Shown: positions 8,191-17,332 of the stretch, in pieces
Position numbering within the stretch: the first letter of the stretch is position 1
Layout of the letters: every line of letters begins with the position of its first letter
Assembly (NCBI RefSeq): GCF_021497885.1
Contig: NZ_CP046523.1
Span: 973,501-1,037,500 of the forward strand
Length of the DNA: 64,000 nt
Source of the DNA: Streptococcus oralis
Lineage (GTDB): Bacteria > Bacillota > Bacilli > Lactobacillales > Streptococcaceae
Direction: 5' to 3'
Translations under genes and position numbers: made by a program
Notes under the pieces: model-generated
The model's input: the letters and a program-made list of their open reading frames with translations, nothing else
What the model was told of the DNA's origin: nothing
The model's database searches: none

Positions 8191-8238
8191 AATAAAAGCC
8201 ACAATTCTCTGGTTCTATAATTGCAAAAAATAATGTCG

Positions 8239-8270
8239 AATCAGCAAATCTTTTATATTTGCTGATTTTT
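8239..8270 (+). terminator. Rho-independent terminator
   Basis: An 11-bp perfect stem, AATCAGCAAAT paired with ATTTGCTGATT, with a 7-base loop and a T run. It marks the end of the accessory transcription units. Confidence 0.8.
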
Positions 8271-8327
8271 AACTATCAAGGCAAGCGATTCATCTTTTTA
8301 CTTAGATTCTATGACTTGTTTTTCGAA

Positions 8328-8356
8328 TTGAGATTATTGAAGATTTTTAATATAAT
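8328..8356 (+). promoter_or_regulatory. Sigma-A promoter for the nucleotidyltransferase-like gene
   Basis: TTGAGA, 17-base spacer, TATAAT. It lies 55 bases upstream of the ATG at 8412. Confidence 0.65.
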
Positions 8357-8411
8357 AAAGTAGAAATAACGAACATTTAGATGAAATTAGCATTTGAGGT
8401 TTAGAGTAAAC

Positions 8412-8903
8412 ATGAGTCTCTTATTTGAAGAATTTAAAACCACTTGTTTCCATTTAAACCAAGTCGGAATCACACCGACGCTTATGGGGTCTTTGGGGTT
8501 TGAATACCGTTCAAATGAAGATTGGAAGCCGTCTGATATTGACATTCATGTGCCTGGCGATCCAAGAGGATGGGAAGCGCCTGATCATCTCAGGATTTAT
8601 GACTGGGACAAGATAATGAAAGTTATGAACCACTTGGGCTACACTTTAATAGATATTCATGAGCATGAATTCCAAAAAGATGGCTTGAGTGTTGAATTTG
8701 GAAGTATCGATTCCTTACCTGATTTTGCAGGAGTTTCGGAATCGGATATAGAGCTTATTCATCTTGAGAACATCACTTTTCGTGTTCCAAGTCTGGAACA
8801 GTATCTAAGTATTTACAAAGCATCTTCTCAAGACTCCTATCGAAACAATCAAAATAGCAATAAAGATTTTAAGAAGATTGAATGGCTGGAAAGACATTTG
8901 TAA
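8412..8903 (+). CDS. Nucleotidyltransferase-fold protein
   Basis: 163 aa from ATG 8412; an in-frame TTG at 8394 is a less likely alternative, and neither start has a strong ribosome binding site. Residues 24-45 have LMGSLGFEY and SDIDIHVPGD, the G-S plus D-x-D arrangement of the polymerase-beta nucleotidyltransferase superfamily, and a later VEFGSID may give the third acidic position. Streptococcal homologues are sometimes labelled phosphoribosylanthranilate isomerase, which the sequence does not support. Likely a minimal nucleotidyltransferase-like protein of unknown substrate. It has its own promoter and terminator. Confidence 0.6.
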   Translation: MSLLFEEFKTTCFHLNQVGITPTLMGSLGFEYRSNEDWKPSDIDIHVPGDPRGWEAPDHLRIYDWDKIMKVMNHLGYTLIDIHEHEFQKDGLSVEFGSIDSLPDFAGVSESDIELIHLENITFRVPSLEQYLSIYKASSQDSYRNNQNSNKDFKKIEWLERHL

Positions 8904-8913
8904 ATCATCATTT

Positions 8914-8948
8914 AAAAAGTAGTAAGTTGTGAGATTTACTGCTTTTTT
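8914..8948 (+). terminator. Rho-independent terminator
   Basis: AGTAGTAA paired with TTACTGCT (one G-T pair), 10-base loop, followed by a T run. Confidence 0.6.
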
Positions 8949-8986
8949 ATTTTCATAAACAAACTATTGGAAAATACAAACGAGCC

Positions 8987-9042
8987 TTGCAAATAAAATT
9001 TTAAAGTAGTATACTAGAATCACGGTTGTGAAAACGTTTGCG
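8987..9042 (+). promoter_or_regulatory. Promoter with overlapping CcpA (cre) site
   Basis: TTGCAA at 8987, 17-base spacer, TATACT at 9010. Immediately downstream, at 9029-9042, TGAAAACGTTTGCG fits the catabolite response element consensus. A cre in the initial transcribed region normally gives CcpA-mediated repression when glucose is present. Confidence 0.8.
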
Positions 9043-9078
9043 TTATAAGTGAATTAAAGTAAATTAGGAGACAAAACA

Positions 9079-10818
9079 ATGGAATTAACAGCCATTTACC
9101 ATAGACCAGAGTCGGAGTATGCTTATCTTTATAAGGATAAGACAATGCACATTCGTATCCGGACTAAGAAAGATGATATTGAAAGCATCAACTTACATTA
9201 TGGTGATCCTTTTATCTTTATAGAGGATCGTTATGAAGCAATCAAGGAGATGAGGAAACTTACCTCCGATGCTTTGTTTGATTACTGGCAAGTGGAGGTT
9301 ACAGTTGGCTATGCACGACTCCAGTATCTCTTTGAACTCAAGGATAAGCAAGGGCAGAGTATCTTGTATGGCGATAAGGGATGTGTTGAAAACACGCTCG
9401 AAAATCTTCATTACGAGGGGAATGGCTTTAAAATTCCGTATATCCATGAGATTGATGCTTGCCATGTTCCTGACTGGGTAGCAGAGACGGTATGGTACCA
9501 GATTTTCCCAGAACGCTTTGCCAATGGCAATCCTGCTCTTTCGCCAGAAGGGGCGCTAGCTTGGGATTCGTCTATCAAACCAAAGACGAGCGATTTCTTT
9601 GGTGGTGATTTGCAGGGCATTATTGACCATCTGGATTACTTGCAAGATTTGGGTATTACAGGACTTTATCTCTGTCCGATTTTTGAATCCCCAAGCAATC
9701 ACAAGTACAATACGACGGACTATTTCGAAATTGACTGTCATTTTGGAGACAAGAAAACCTTCCGTCAACTGGTGGATCAAGCCCATCAGAGAGGCATGAA
9801 AATCATGCTGGACGCTGTTTTCAACCATATCGGAGATCAATCTCCACAGTGGCAGGATGTTCTCAAACATGGTGAAGATTCTATTTATAAAGACTGGTTC
9901 CATATTCAAGACTTTCCAGTCGTTAAAGAAAATCTTGTTAATAAAAGAGAACTATCCTACCACACCTTTGCCTTTGAGAGCTATATGCCTAAGCTCAATA
10001 CGGCCAATCCTCAAGTGAGAGACTATTTGTTAAAGGTTGCGACATACTGGATTGAAGAGTTTGATATTGATGCTTGGCGTCTGGATGTGGCGAATGAAGT
10101 CGACCATCAATTTTGGCGAGATTTCCGTAAGGCTGTCTTGGCTAAAAAGCCTGATCTTTATATTCTTGGTGAAGTTTGGCACACTTCTCAGCCTTGGCTA
10201 AATGGTGATGAGTTCCACGCAGTTATGAACTATCCTCTCTCTGAGAGTATCAAGGATTATTTCTTGCGTGGGGTTAAGAAGACCAGTCAATTCATCGATG
10301 AGATCAATAACCAGTCGATGTACTATAGACAGCAGATTTCGGAAGTGATGTTTAATCTTCTGGATTCGCATGATACAGAGCGCATTTTGGCAACTGCCAA
10401 GGGAGATAGCCAACTTGTTAAGTCTGCCCTAGCCTGCCTCTTTTTACAAAGGGGAACATCGTGTTTCTACTATGGAACCGAGCTAGAATTAGACGGAGGG
10501 CCAGATCCAGATTGTCGTCGCGTTATGCCTTGGGAACGTGTTTCCGACAGCAATGAGATGCTTAATTTCATGAAGAAATTGATTCAGCTTCGTAAGGATG
10601 CTTCAGGCATTATCCAACATGGAACCTATAGTCTGCAAGAAATCAAGCCTGATGTAGTGTCTCTGGAATGGAATCATGATGGGCAAAATCTTCGAGCAAT
10701 TTTTAACCAATCAACTGAAACCTATCTTGTAGATCGTAATTCTGTAGCACTAGCCAGTCATTGCCAAGAATTGGAGCAGCAACTGGTTATTTTGCCAAAA
10801 GGATTTGTCATTCAATAA
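9079..10818 (+). CDS. Neopullulanase / cyclomaltodextrinase (GH13 alpha-amylase family)
   Basis: 579 aa, cytoplasmic (no signal peptide). The N-terminal 120 or so residues form the beta-sandwich domain typical of the GH13_20 subfamily; the TIM barrel starts near WVAETVWYQIFPERFANG. The four conserved amylase regions are visible: DAVFNH, WRLDVANEVD (nucleophile Asp), GEVWH (acid/base Glu) and LLDSHD. The enzyme should hydrolyse short alpha-1,4/1,6 maltodextrins, cyclodextrins or pullulan fragments inside the cell. AGGAGACAAAAC precedes the ATG, and a cre-controlled promoter and a terminator make it a single-gene unit under carbon catabolite control. Confidence 0.9.
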   Translation: MELTAIYHRPESEYAYLYKDKTMHIRIRTKKDDIESINLHYGDPFIFIEDRYEAIKEMRKLTSDALFDYWQVEVTVGYARLQYLFELKDKQGQSILYGDKGCVENTLENLHYEGNGFKIPYIHEIDACHVPDWVAETVWYQIFPERFANGNPALSPEGALAWDSSIKPKTSDFFGGDLQGIIDHLDYLQDLGITGLYLCPIFESPSNHKYNTTDYFEIDCHFGDKKTFRQLVDQAHQRGMKIMLDAVFNHIGDQSPQWQDVLKHGEDSIYKDWFHIQDFPVVKENLVNKRELSYHTFAFESYMPKLNTANPQVRDYLLKVATYWIEEFDIDAWRLDVANEVDHQFWRDFRKAVLAKKPDLYILGEVWHTSQPWLNGDEFHAVMNYPLSESIKDYFLRGVKKTSQFIDEINNQSMYYRQQISEVMFNLLDSHDTERILATAKGDSQLVKSALACLFLQRGTSCFYYGTELELDGGPDPDCRRVMPWERVSDSNEMLNFMKKLIQLRKDASGIIQHGTYSLQEIKPDVVSLEWNHDGQNLRAIFNQSTETYLVDRNSVALASHCQELEQQLVILPKGFVIQ

Positions 10819-10830
10819 AAGATATGATTA

Positions 10831-10874
10831 AAAAGACTGTAATGATGGGGGACCATTCGTTTCAGTCTTTTTTC
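10831..10874 (+). terminator. Rho-independent terminator
   Basis: AAAGACTG at 10832 pairs with CAGTCTTT at 10863, followed by a T run, after the neopullulanase stop. Confidence 0.75.
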
Positions 10875-10932
10875 TATTTATGTAGTATAATAAAGGAAAT
10901 ACCAGAGGCAAACCCTTAGAAAAAAGAGAACG

Positions 10933-11199
10933 ATGAACCATCTAGTCCAATCTTTAAAAGAAAAGATCACTGACCAAACGTCCATGGTTCGACAAGTTCC
11001 TAATGACGATGAAGAATTTTATCAAATCCATTTAGATATTTTCTATAAGCCGACTAGTGAGAATGCAGAGTTTAGAGAGTCTATATGGGACGAAGATCCT
11101 AATGAGAATATCTTTGACTATATTCGAAACTCTGAGGACTTTGCCGATGCTAAAGACAAGGAATACCTCAAAGTAAAAATTTATTTAGATGAAACTTAG
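10933..11199 (+). CDS. Small acidic protein, unknown function
   Basis: 88 aa beginning MNHLVQSLKEKI, soluble and acidic. It ends 12 bp before the DUF6892 gene, so the two are probably co-transcribed. A TATAAT box at 10886-10891 lies at a plausible distance upstream, with a poor -35. No family recognised. Confidence 0.5.
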   Translation: MNHLVQSLKEKITDQTSMVRQVPNDDEEFYQIHLDIFYKPTSENAEFRESIWDEDPNENIFDYIRNSEDFADAKDKEYLKVKIYLDET

Positions 11200-11211
11200 T
11201 AAGGAGAAATC

Positions 11212-11766
11212 ATGTTTAATTTTTTTAAGCGAAAAAGAAACAAGCGGTTCAATCAGGAGTCACATGACAAGGCTAAAGAAAATCAGACTGTTTCTGAAAA
11301 GAAACTTGATTTAGAAAATGATGAAGCAAAAGTGGATTCTGAAGAAATCCTGTATTTTGATCATTTGAACTTTAAATTGGCCGTCATTCAGGTCTTAATG
11401 TACGATTTACAAGTATTGAAACCATCCTTTGATATATATACTTTTGCTGATCAATACAGTGAAGAAGAGATTGATACTGAAAGCATGGAAGTTATAAGGC
11501 CTGCTCTTGAGTATTTTGAAGCATTATCTATTCCTAAGAAATATGCTGAAGAGGTCAAAGAAATTTACATGGATGGTGGAAATGAGATTTATATGAATAT
11601 CATTCCGCAATGGGATGGAGAAGATGGAACATTTGATTTAAATGAGCTCAGTTTATCCGAACTGCAACAATTTCCAAACTTGAAAGAATCAACTATTTTA
11701 AGCAGCAATTTTGATAGCGTGAAAGAAATCTTCGATGCGGCTGGTATTGAAGTCGAGCTATTATAA
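11212..11766 (+). CDS. DUF6892-like protein
   Basis: 184 aa with AAGGAG upstream. After a basic N-terminus (FFKRKRNKR) and a charged linker, the core starts at residue 45 with LNFKLAVIQVLMYDLQVLKP, followed by ALEYFEALSIP and EIYMDGGNEIYMNIIPQWDGED. This is the DUF6892 pattern, a family common in mixed toxin-immunity and stress loci. Biochemical role unknown. It forms a probable two-gene unit with the 88-aa gene before it. Confidence 0.6.
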   Translation: MFNFFKRKRNKRFNQESHDKAKENQTVSEKKLDLENDEAKVDSEEILYFDHLNFKLAVIQVLMYDLQVLKPSFDIYTFADQYSEEEIDTESMEVIRPALEYFEALSIPKKYAEEVKEIYMDGGNEIYMNIIPQWDGEDGTFDLNELSLSELQQFPNLKESTILSSNFDSVKEIFDAAGIEVELL

Positions 11767-11835
11767 TTTTAGTTATCAAGTCAATTCATGTTAAAACAAT
11801 AATTGGGTCACGCTTTAAAAGGAGTATGAAAATCA

Positions 11836-12162
11836 ATGGATGCCAACACACTTAGAGTTGTGAAAATAGATAAAGAAGCACTTTATGAATTTATCTATGA
11901 AAACTTTATAGCACAGCAGGAAGAATTGTTAGACATATCCAAATCTGAAGTGATGAATAATTTTGCAATAGATTGGGAAAAAGGGGAGTTTCTATTTACT
12001 GCGCATAGACAGGAAAACATGGCTGAAGAATTGATTTCCTTACCAGAAGGACTAAATGCGGAAACATTACTGGAAAACTTGCCTGTTACAACTGATTCTG
12101 TACTTAAACCAAATCGAATCTATAAAGATTATTCATTTGAGGATTTGAGCAAATTTATTTGA
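11836..12162 (+). CDS. Uncharacterised 108-aa protein
   Basis: ATG 11836 lies 11 bases after GGAG. Soluble and acidic, with ALYEFIYENFIAQQEELLDI and a central segment DWEKGEFLFTAHR. No recognised family; size and setting resemble other small immunity-like genes in this stretch. Probably a real gene because the translation signal and amino-acid composition are normal. Confidence 0.45.
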   Translation: MDANTLRVVKIDKEALYEFIYENFIAQQEELLDISKSEVMNNFAIDWEKGEFLFTAHRQENMAEELISLPEGLNAETLLENLPVTTDSVLKPNRIYKDYSFEDLSKFI

Positions 12163-12192
12163 TGAGAGTATTTTATATCGCAGAGGTTGTAG

Positions 12193-12384
12193 ATGCTAGA
12201 GTGCGGTGAGTTACAGTTAATTACAAGAGAAAAGTGTGAAAAAATACAATTCAAATCTGAGTTTACTCAATCTAGTGTAACTTACTCGAATTTAAATAGT
12301 CAAACTAATGTTGAAGAAGTGAAGAATTTATTATTCACTCATACTATCATTAGAAGGAAGCAAGTCAAAGAATTCAACTTATAA
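12193..12384 (+). CDS. Possible small protein or gene remnant
   Basis: 63 codons starting MLECGELQLITREKCEK. No good ribosome binding site. A short frame just upstream (12164, MRVFYIAEVVDARVR, overlapping in another phase) hints at a frameshifted older gene. Function unknown; it may not be expressed. Confidence 0.25.
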   Translation: MLECGELQLITREKCEKIQFKSEFTQSSVTYSNLNSQTNVEEVKNLLFTHTIIRRKQVKEFNL

Positions 12385-12435
12385 AAGTCCCTTTATCGTA
12401 GAGAATATTGATTAGATAGCAAGGAAGAGGAAAAA

Positions 12436-13590
12436 ATGAAACTATTTAAAAAAATTTCCTATCTATTTATTATTATAGTTGGCGCCCTTCTACTAAGTGC
12501 CTGTGCTTCGCATAAAGAGGACAAAGAGCGACTGGTTCGATATCTCAATAAGGTCTATGGAGAAAATACTTATGAGATGAAAGAAGATCCCAGGCATCCC
12601 TATTATTGGTTTGTGACATTGAAGGATTATCCAAATATTCCCTTTACTTGTAGTGTGTCCCATGATTGGCTAGCAATGGGATCACCTTTTATTCATTCTG
12701 ATTTTGAAGAAACATTCTGCACAAGAGCTCTTGCGGAATATAAGGAAAATCATAATCTAGGTGATGATGTCCTTTCCTATCTGCATCCTGTAAATTTTGT
12801 CTATTCTACAGAAGTAACAAATTTAGATCAGCTAAAAGAATCCTATGACAAGATGTTGGACTTTATCAACTATACTAGCCTGAAGTATCCTATTTTAGCT
12901 GAAACTGATTGTTTCGGGGTACGAATGGATATCAGTGGTATTCGATTAAAGAGCTCGAGGAGGAATCTTGATGGTTCAAACGATACCAGTATTTATCGAC
13001 AAGTTTGCAACGCAGAAAATGGGAAATTAAACATAAGACTTTTTGAGGAAATTCGTCAAGAATTGGAGCCCCAACTACGAACACACCCTGAGAATTCAAA
13101 GGGATTTGTATTTGTAGTAAACACGACCTCCTTTGTACTTGGAAGCGATACACTCGATGATTGCTTATATAAGCATTTCGAATTATCATCTACCACAGTA
13201 GAAGAACTTCAAAAGATCAAGTTGCAACCTGGAGAAAATAGCGAAAGCTATATATTGGCCAAAGACTATAATGATAATAGTCTGGAGTATTATACAAAAG
13301 TTACAGTGCAGGTAAAAAATCTAAGTGATAAGGAATGTTCTGTTTTAGATGGAACGTTGATGAAGGCTGTCATCTCTGATCCAGCAAGTATGTATATTGG
13401 GGATGTCTATTTTGAATTTGATAAAAGAAAAGAATTAACCGCTGATTTATATGATATGCTTGGAACAAAAAGGCCCTCCACTAGTGAAGAGGAGAGCGAC
13501 GGAGTTCCCTATAAAAATATAAGAGTTTTATTTAAGATGAAGAGCTATTTCAAAGAGATAGATAGCGTTACCTTATCCTATCAGGAGTAG
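12436..13590 (+). CDS. Predicted lipoprotein of unknown function
   Basis: 384 aa with AAGGAAGAGG upstream. The N-terminus is a lipoprotein signal: Lys-rich start, hydrophobic stretch FIIIVGALLL, and lipobox LSAC with Cys at residue 23. The mature protein should be anchored to the outer face of the membrane by Lgt/Lsp processing. The remaining sequence is a soluble domain with several Cys residues that I cannot assign. It is convergent with the membrane-protein gene on the opposite strand, 8 bp away. Confidence 0.65.
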   Translation: MKLFKKISYLFIIIVGALLLSACASHKEDKERLVRYLNKVYGENTYEMKEDPRHPYYWFVTLKDYPNIPFTCSVSHDWLAMGSPFIHSDFEETFCTRALAEYKENHNLGDDVLSYLHPVNFVYSTEVTNLDQLKESYDKMLDFINYTSLKYPILAETDCFGVRMDISGIRLKSSRRNLDGSNDTSIYRQVCNAENGKLNIRLFEEIRQELEPQLRTHPENSKGFVFVVNTTSFVLGSDTLDDCLYKHFELSSTTVEELQKIKLQPGENSESYILAKDYNDNSLEYYTKVTVQVKNLSDKECSVLDGTLMKAVISDPASMYIGDVYFEFDKRKELTADLYDMLGTKRPSTSEEESDGVPYKNIRVLFKMKSYFKEIDSVTLSYQE

Positions 13591-13598
13591 GGATTTTC

Positions 13599-14621
13599 TC
13601 ACTCCCAGATTGTATTCTGAGCTCTTACTCCGTATCGATTGGGAGACTGATCACTATTGAAATTTGCCACAAATTGATAGCTGTTCCATAGTACATAGTC
13701 AGCAGTTTGCAGCCTCAGACTGAAGTAGGTGTCCTGTTTTACTTCTTTAGCATCAGCAGGTTTTAGTGAAAAGATATCTGTTAAGTTTCTCGTTTTAAAA
13801 TCAGTGATTGTGAGTTTGGAGAGGTCTTGGTCGCTGATTTTAACTTGGGATAGTTGCGGGCTGTCTGCTGAGATTTCATAGTATGTGACGACGCAGTTCT
13901 CGAGTTTATCAGAATCTTTCCACTTTGGTGTAATGCTCATAAGACCGTAAGATTTACCATCTCGGACTATTTCAAGCAGTTCTCCGTAGTAGAAGTGGTC
14001 ATTGCGTTTGTTCACAATCTCGCTCTCAGGATTTTTTCCAGTAAAGCTGAACCCCTGGTCCAGTAGTTCTGAAGCCCTTGTTTCTCCGACCACCACATTG
14101 GTCTTATCGATTTGTATTCCAAAAGGTTGAGCAGGAAAGCCAGTAATGAAGATGCAAAAAGTAAAGATGAAAGTAGTCAAAAAGACAGCAAAAACAACCG
14201 CATTAGATGATGAATAACGGTGATGGTTTTTCCTTGGACGCTTTACTATAAATAACATTAAGTTGATAAGGTTTCTAAACAGAATACTTGCTACAACAAT
14301 GGCAAATTGAGCCTTTAAACACGTATAAAGGGCTGCTGAAAAATTGTCCATTTTAACATACAGTGCCACTAGAGTGAGGATATTAGCCAGAAGAAAATAG
14401 AAAATAAATAGGTTTACTTCCTTTAGAGCGTCCCTATTAGTGATATCTTCATATTCAATATGGTAACGTCCTTGAAAACCTTGCCCAAACTGATACATCC
14501 ACTTAGGAACTTCTTCGCCGGCGCTAACGGCACTCGCCAGTTTAAAATAGATATAAATCGTACAGACTAAGAATAGGAAAAAAATAAAATAAAAAGTCAA
14601 AGCAAATATAAAAAAGCCCAT
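13599..14621 (-). CDS. Membrane protein with extracytoplasmic domain (paralogue of 19451-20470)
   Basis: 340 aa from ATG 14621, which has AAAAAGGAGA seven bases upstream; a GTG ten codons earlier is less likely. Four hydrophobic segments occupy the first 160 residues (FFIFALTFYFIFFLFLV, FIFYFLLANILTLVALYV and two more). A soluble C-terminal domain of about 170 residues follows, with VVVGETRASELLDQGFSF and DYVLWNSYQF. The same arrangement and motifs occur in the protein at 19451-20470, so they are distant paralogues. No enzymatic motif. The gene is opposite to its neighbours. Confidence 0.6.
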   Translation of the reverse strand: MGFFIFALTFYFIFFLFLVCTIYIYFKLASAVSAGEEVPKWMYQFGQGFQGRYHIEYEDITNRDALKEVNLFIFYFLLANILTLVALYVKMDNFSAALYTCLKAQFAIVVASILFRNLINLMLFIVKRPRKNHHRYSSSNAVVFAVFLTTFIFTFCIFITGFPAQPFGIQIDKTNVVVGETRASELLDQGFSFTGKNPESEIVNKRNDHFYYGELLEIVRDGKSYGLMSITPKWKDSDKLENCVVTYYEISADSPQLSQVKISDQDLSKLTITDFKTRNLTDIFSLKPADAKEVKQDTYFSLRLQTADYVLWNSYQFVANFNSDQSPNRYGVRAQNTIWE

Positions 14622-14789
14622 TGCTATTCTCCTTTTTAAACTATAATCCACATTTTGGATACACCTTTATTATAACACTTTATAGGGAAAACATCTGAGG
14701 ATACAATAAATCAGGCAAAAACTAAACCTGGGCGAAATTGAGCTTATATAAAAATGCCATTCAACATAGAAATTTTGGAGGAAAAACAA

Positions 14790-15284
14790 ATGGGAATGAT
14801 TGCTAATTATAGATATATCAATGATCAGTATTTACATCAAATGAAAAGTTTTAATGCTGAAGAAGATGATCAATTTGAGATAGTAGAGGAAGAAGAACTT
14901 CTACTTGATATAGATAAAATGTGGGATGTTCTTCATTTTGTGCTGACAGGTGTTGGCACTTCAAATCCTAGTGAAAATGATCCTTTGAGCGTTGCTGTTT
15001 TGGGTGTGACACCTCTTGAAAATGTTACGGAATATATTGCTTATACAGAAAAAATAAAAGTAGTAGAGATTTGTTCAGCTTTGGAAAACTTTGATATTGA
15101 AGAAGCCATGGCGCATTTTAGTATGCAAGCTTGTAAAAATGCTGATCTTTATCCTGATATTTGGGATTATGATGATGAAGAGGAAGAAATTATAGAAGAA
15201 ATCTGCGAGTATTTCCAAGCAATGAAGGATTTTTACAAGAAGATTTTAGAGCTCAATGGTAATGTCATGGTCACTATTTGTTAA
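14790..15284 (+). CDS. DUF1877 (YfbM-like) family protein
   Basis: 164 aa from ATG 14790 after TTGGAGG; the family characteristically begins MGMIxxYR as here (MGMIANYRY). Later landmarks are MWDVLHFVLTG (residues 51-61), DPLSVAVLGV and a very acidic loop near residue 135. DUF1877 proteins are cytosolic, about 160-170 aa, widespread and without a known activity; some have been grouped with immunity-type proteins by genomic context. Here it sits in a run of such single-domain genes. Confidence 0.8.
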   Translation: MGMIANYRYINDQYLHQMKSFNAEEDDQFEIVEEEELLLDIDKMWDVLHFVLTGVGTSNPSENDPLSVAVLGVTPLENVTEYIAYTEKIKVVEICSALENFDIEEAMAHFSMQACKNADLYPDIWDYDDEEEEIIEEICEYFQAMKDFYKKILELNGNVMVTIC

Positions 15285-15332
15285 AAGGTTTATCAAACGT
15301 TTCTAAAAGAATAAAATAGCTTGAGGCAAAAA

Positions 15333-16061
15333 ATGGATAAAGAAGATTTACAAAAAGCATATCTTGACTTGGAAAAAGAAAGCTTTCCTTCTGGTAAAAG
15401 AATCAAATTTGTAGCTAATTTGGGTAGTTCCCAAGAAATCGCATATCATTATGAACTGATTTGCAAAGATTGGAATGAAGGTAGAAACCTGCATTTAGAA
15501 GGTAGCTTTGATAAACATGGAAGAGATGGATTAGAGTTTCTATTTGAACAGTTGGATGAAGTTAAAGATGAAAAACAAAGTGTATTGACTGCGTATCTTA
15601 TAGCGGAAATCCTTTCTAAATCAAAGCATCGAGATTTTTATTGGTCGCTTTGTGACCAATTGATTCCTATTCTCATTTCATTTTTAGATATAAAGAATAC
15701 TATTCTTCGTCAAAAGGTGGTCATAGCTTTAGGTTGGGTAGGAACAGAAAAAGAAATTGGTCTTTTGACAAGACAAATGTTAGATGATGCAGATGCTCTT
15801 TGTCGTGCATGGTCTGCGACAAGTCTCATGCAACTGTCCTTTCATAGAGTAAAAGTAGAAATCATATCAAAAGAAGCAAAGGCCAGTTTTATTCAAGCTA
15901 TTACCGAAGAAAAAGACCTCTATGCTTGCGGTATGATGATAGAAGCAGCTCAAATATTATTTGGCAAGAGATGGATATCATCTTCTGCAGTAGAAAATAT
16001 GGACCTTGAAAAAATAGAAAAGGCTCAAAAATCTGCTATTAGATTTCTAAGTAAGCATTAG
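15333..16061 (+). CDS. HEAT-repeat protein
   Basis: 242 aa from ATG 15333 (CTTGAGG upstream); an in-frame TTG at 15321 is possible but lacks a site. The central part has paired helices, LIPILISFLDIKNTILRQKVVIALGWVGTE style, repeating about every 35 residues, typical of HEAT or PBS-lyase-like repeats that bind proteins. It has no catalytic residues. It follows the DUF1877 gene by 48 bp and may share its transcript. Likely a binding or immunity protein; the partner is unknown. Confidence 0.6.
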   Translation: MDKEDLQKAYLDLEKESFPSGKRIKFVANLGSSQEIAYHYELICKDWNEGRNLHLEGSFDKHGRDGLEFLFEQLDEVKDEKQSVLTAYLIAEILSKSKHRDFYWSLCDQLIPILISFLDIKNTILRQKVVIALGWVGTEKEIGLLTRQMLDDADALCRAWSATSLMQLSFHRVKVEIISKEAKASFIQAITEEKDLYACGMMIEAAQILFGKRWISSSAVENMDLEKIEKAQKSAIRFLSKH

Positions 16062-16198
16062 ACACCAATCATATAGAAACATTTGAGAGTTATTTGATAG
16101 ATAAGTTTCTCCAGCTCTAAAACTACAAAGAAACATATTATCAATATCAGCACCTGAAATGTATGAATGTTGTTGTCATCATTGTTTCTTTCTACATA

Positions 16199-16236
16199 GT
16201 AAGCCTGCAGTACACTGAAACTACAGGCTTTTATCT
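16199..16236 (+). terminator. Rho-independent terminator
   Basis: AAGCCTG at 16201 pairs with CAGGCTT at 16224, inner AGT/ACT pairs, then a T run. Confidence 0.7.
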
Positions 16237-16431
16237 TTTAAGTGGTATAATAGAAGAAAAACGAGAAGTGTTTTATACATAATGAAACTATTTCAGAACT
16301 GGAACTGACTAAACTATTCTTTTTTACCTGTTAGTGAAATTCGACAAGCAGTTTCAGGCTAATAAAGAAAAGAGGTTATTTATGAAATTTACTAACCACC
16401 TAAAAATGAAAGTTTAAAATGAGGTAAAAAA
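16237..16431 (+). other. Intergenic remnants upstream of cbrC-like gene
   Basis: A TATAAT box at 16246 probably starts the next transcript. One frame from ATG 16282 is broken by TGA after eight codons and continues as LPVSEIRQAVSG to 16362, which looks like a gene relic. At 16382 a short frame (MKFTNHLKMKV) follows AAGAGG; it could be a relic or a leader. Nothing else is supportable here. Confidence 0.3.
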
Positions 16432-17283
16432 ATGAAAGAATACCTAACAGAATGGATACGTTTAAAAGAGGATTTCAATCTTCAAGATGGTGACAAATCA
16501 AGCGTTTTAGCTCTCTATCAATTTGCAGATAGACTCTCTGAGATTGAGGAGATAGAGGCGAAGAAGGTATTGGTGGATGTGTATCAAAAACTTGGTATGA
16601 TGGAGAGTGCTTTTAGAGTGTTTTCGAATATCTTTGATAAAGCAGACCGAAAACAACTGAAGAAATTTGCCACTTTACAAGAGTTGAGTAATAATCGTGG
16701 GGATGATTTCGCTTTGCCACGTCCACTAACAGTGGTAGAAGAAGCTGAAAGACAGGAATGTTTGAAAGATTTACCGTATTTTCGTTATCATCCTGATCCA
16801 CTGGCTACAGATGCCTTTGTGGAGGGAGAAGAACAAATCTGTCCTTGCTGTGGTAAAAAATCAAGAGTTTATTATGCTATGCGTCCTTACTGTATAGATG
16901 ATGTAGACTATCTCTGTCCGATGTGTATCGCAAATGGGGAAGCAGCTAAAAAATTTGATGCAGAATTTGTTCAGGGAGCAGAATGGACTGGAGAGCCAGA
17001 TGAAGAGAAAAACAATATTCTTTTCTACCAAACACCAGGATACCCAAGCTGGCAGGGAGAATATTGGCTCTCATGCTGTGATGATTACTGTGCCTACTTG
17101 GGAACGGTAGGAACTCGGGAGTTGAAAGCAATGGATATTGCTGATGAAGTCTTAGCAGAATACCACGCGCGCGATGAGTTTGCAGATGTAGAAGATTATC
17201 TTGTAAAAGATGGTTCCGTTTGTGGCTATCTATTCAGATGTCTTGACTGTAAAAAATATCATCTCTGGGTAGATGCGGATTAG
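16432..17283 (+). CDS. CbrC family (UPF0167) protein with extra N-terminal domain
   Basis: 283 aa with GAGGTAAA upstream. The first 90 residues are helical and unassigned. From residue 109 on, LPYFRYHPDPLATDAF, CPCCGK, YLCPMCIANGEAAKKFDAEF and GYPSWQGEYWLSCCDDYCAYLG match the CbrC/UPF0167 family, whose Cys pairs probably bind zinc. E. coli CbrC is in the CreBC regulon and is linked to colicin E2 tolerance, so this gene fits a bank of bacteriocin or toxin protection genes. That role in Streptococcus is inference. Confidence 0.8.
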   Translation: MKEYLTEWIRLKEDFNLQDGDKSSVLALYQFADRLSEIEEIEAKKVLVDVYQKLGMMESAFRVFSNIFDKADRKQLKKFATLQELSNNRGDDFALPRPLTVVEEAERQECLKDLPYFRYHPDPLATDAFVEGEEQICPCCGKKSRVYYAMRPYCIDDVDYLCPMCIANGEAAKKFDAEFVQGAEWTGEPDEEKNNILFYQTPGYPSWQGEYWLSCCDDYCAYLGTVGTRELKAMDIADEVLAEYHARDEFADVEDYLVKDGSVCGYLFRCLDCKKYHLWVDAD

Positions 17284-17332
17284 GAAACTAGTGTAAACTG
17301 GCCAAGAAATGTTCAAATTATAAGAGAGGATG

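Noticed and set aside
10878-10884. Additional terminus palindrome half-sites (also 16275, 42610, 46862, 47068)
   Set aside because: The second arm at 6-base spacing is absent.
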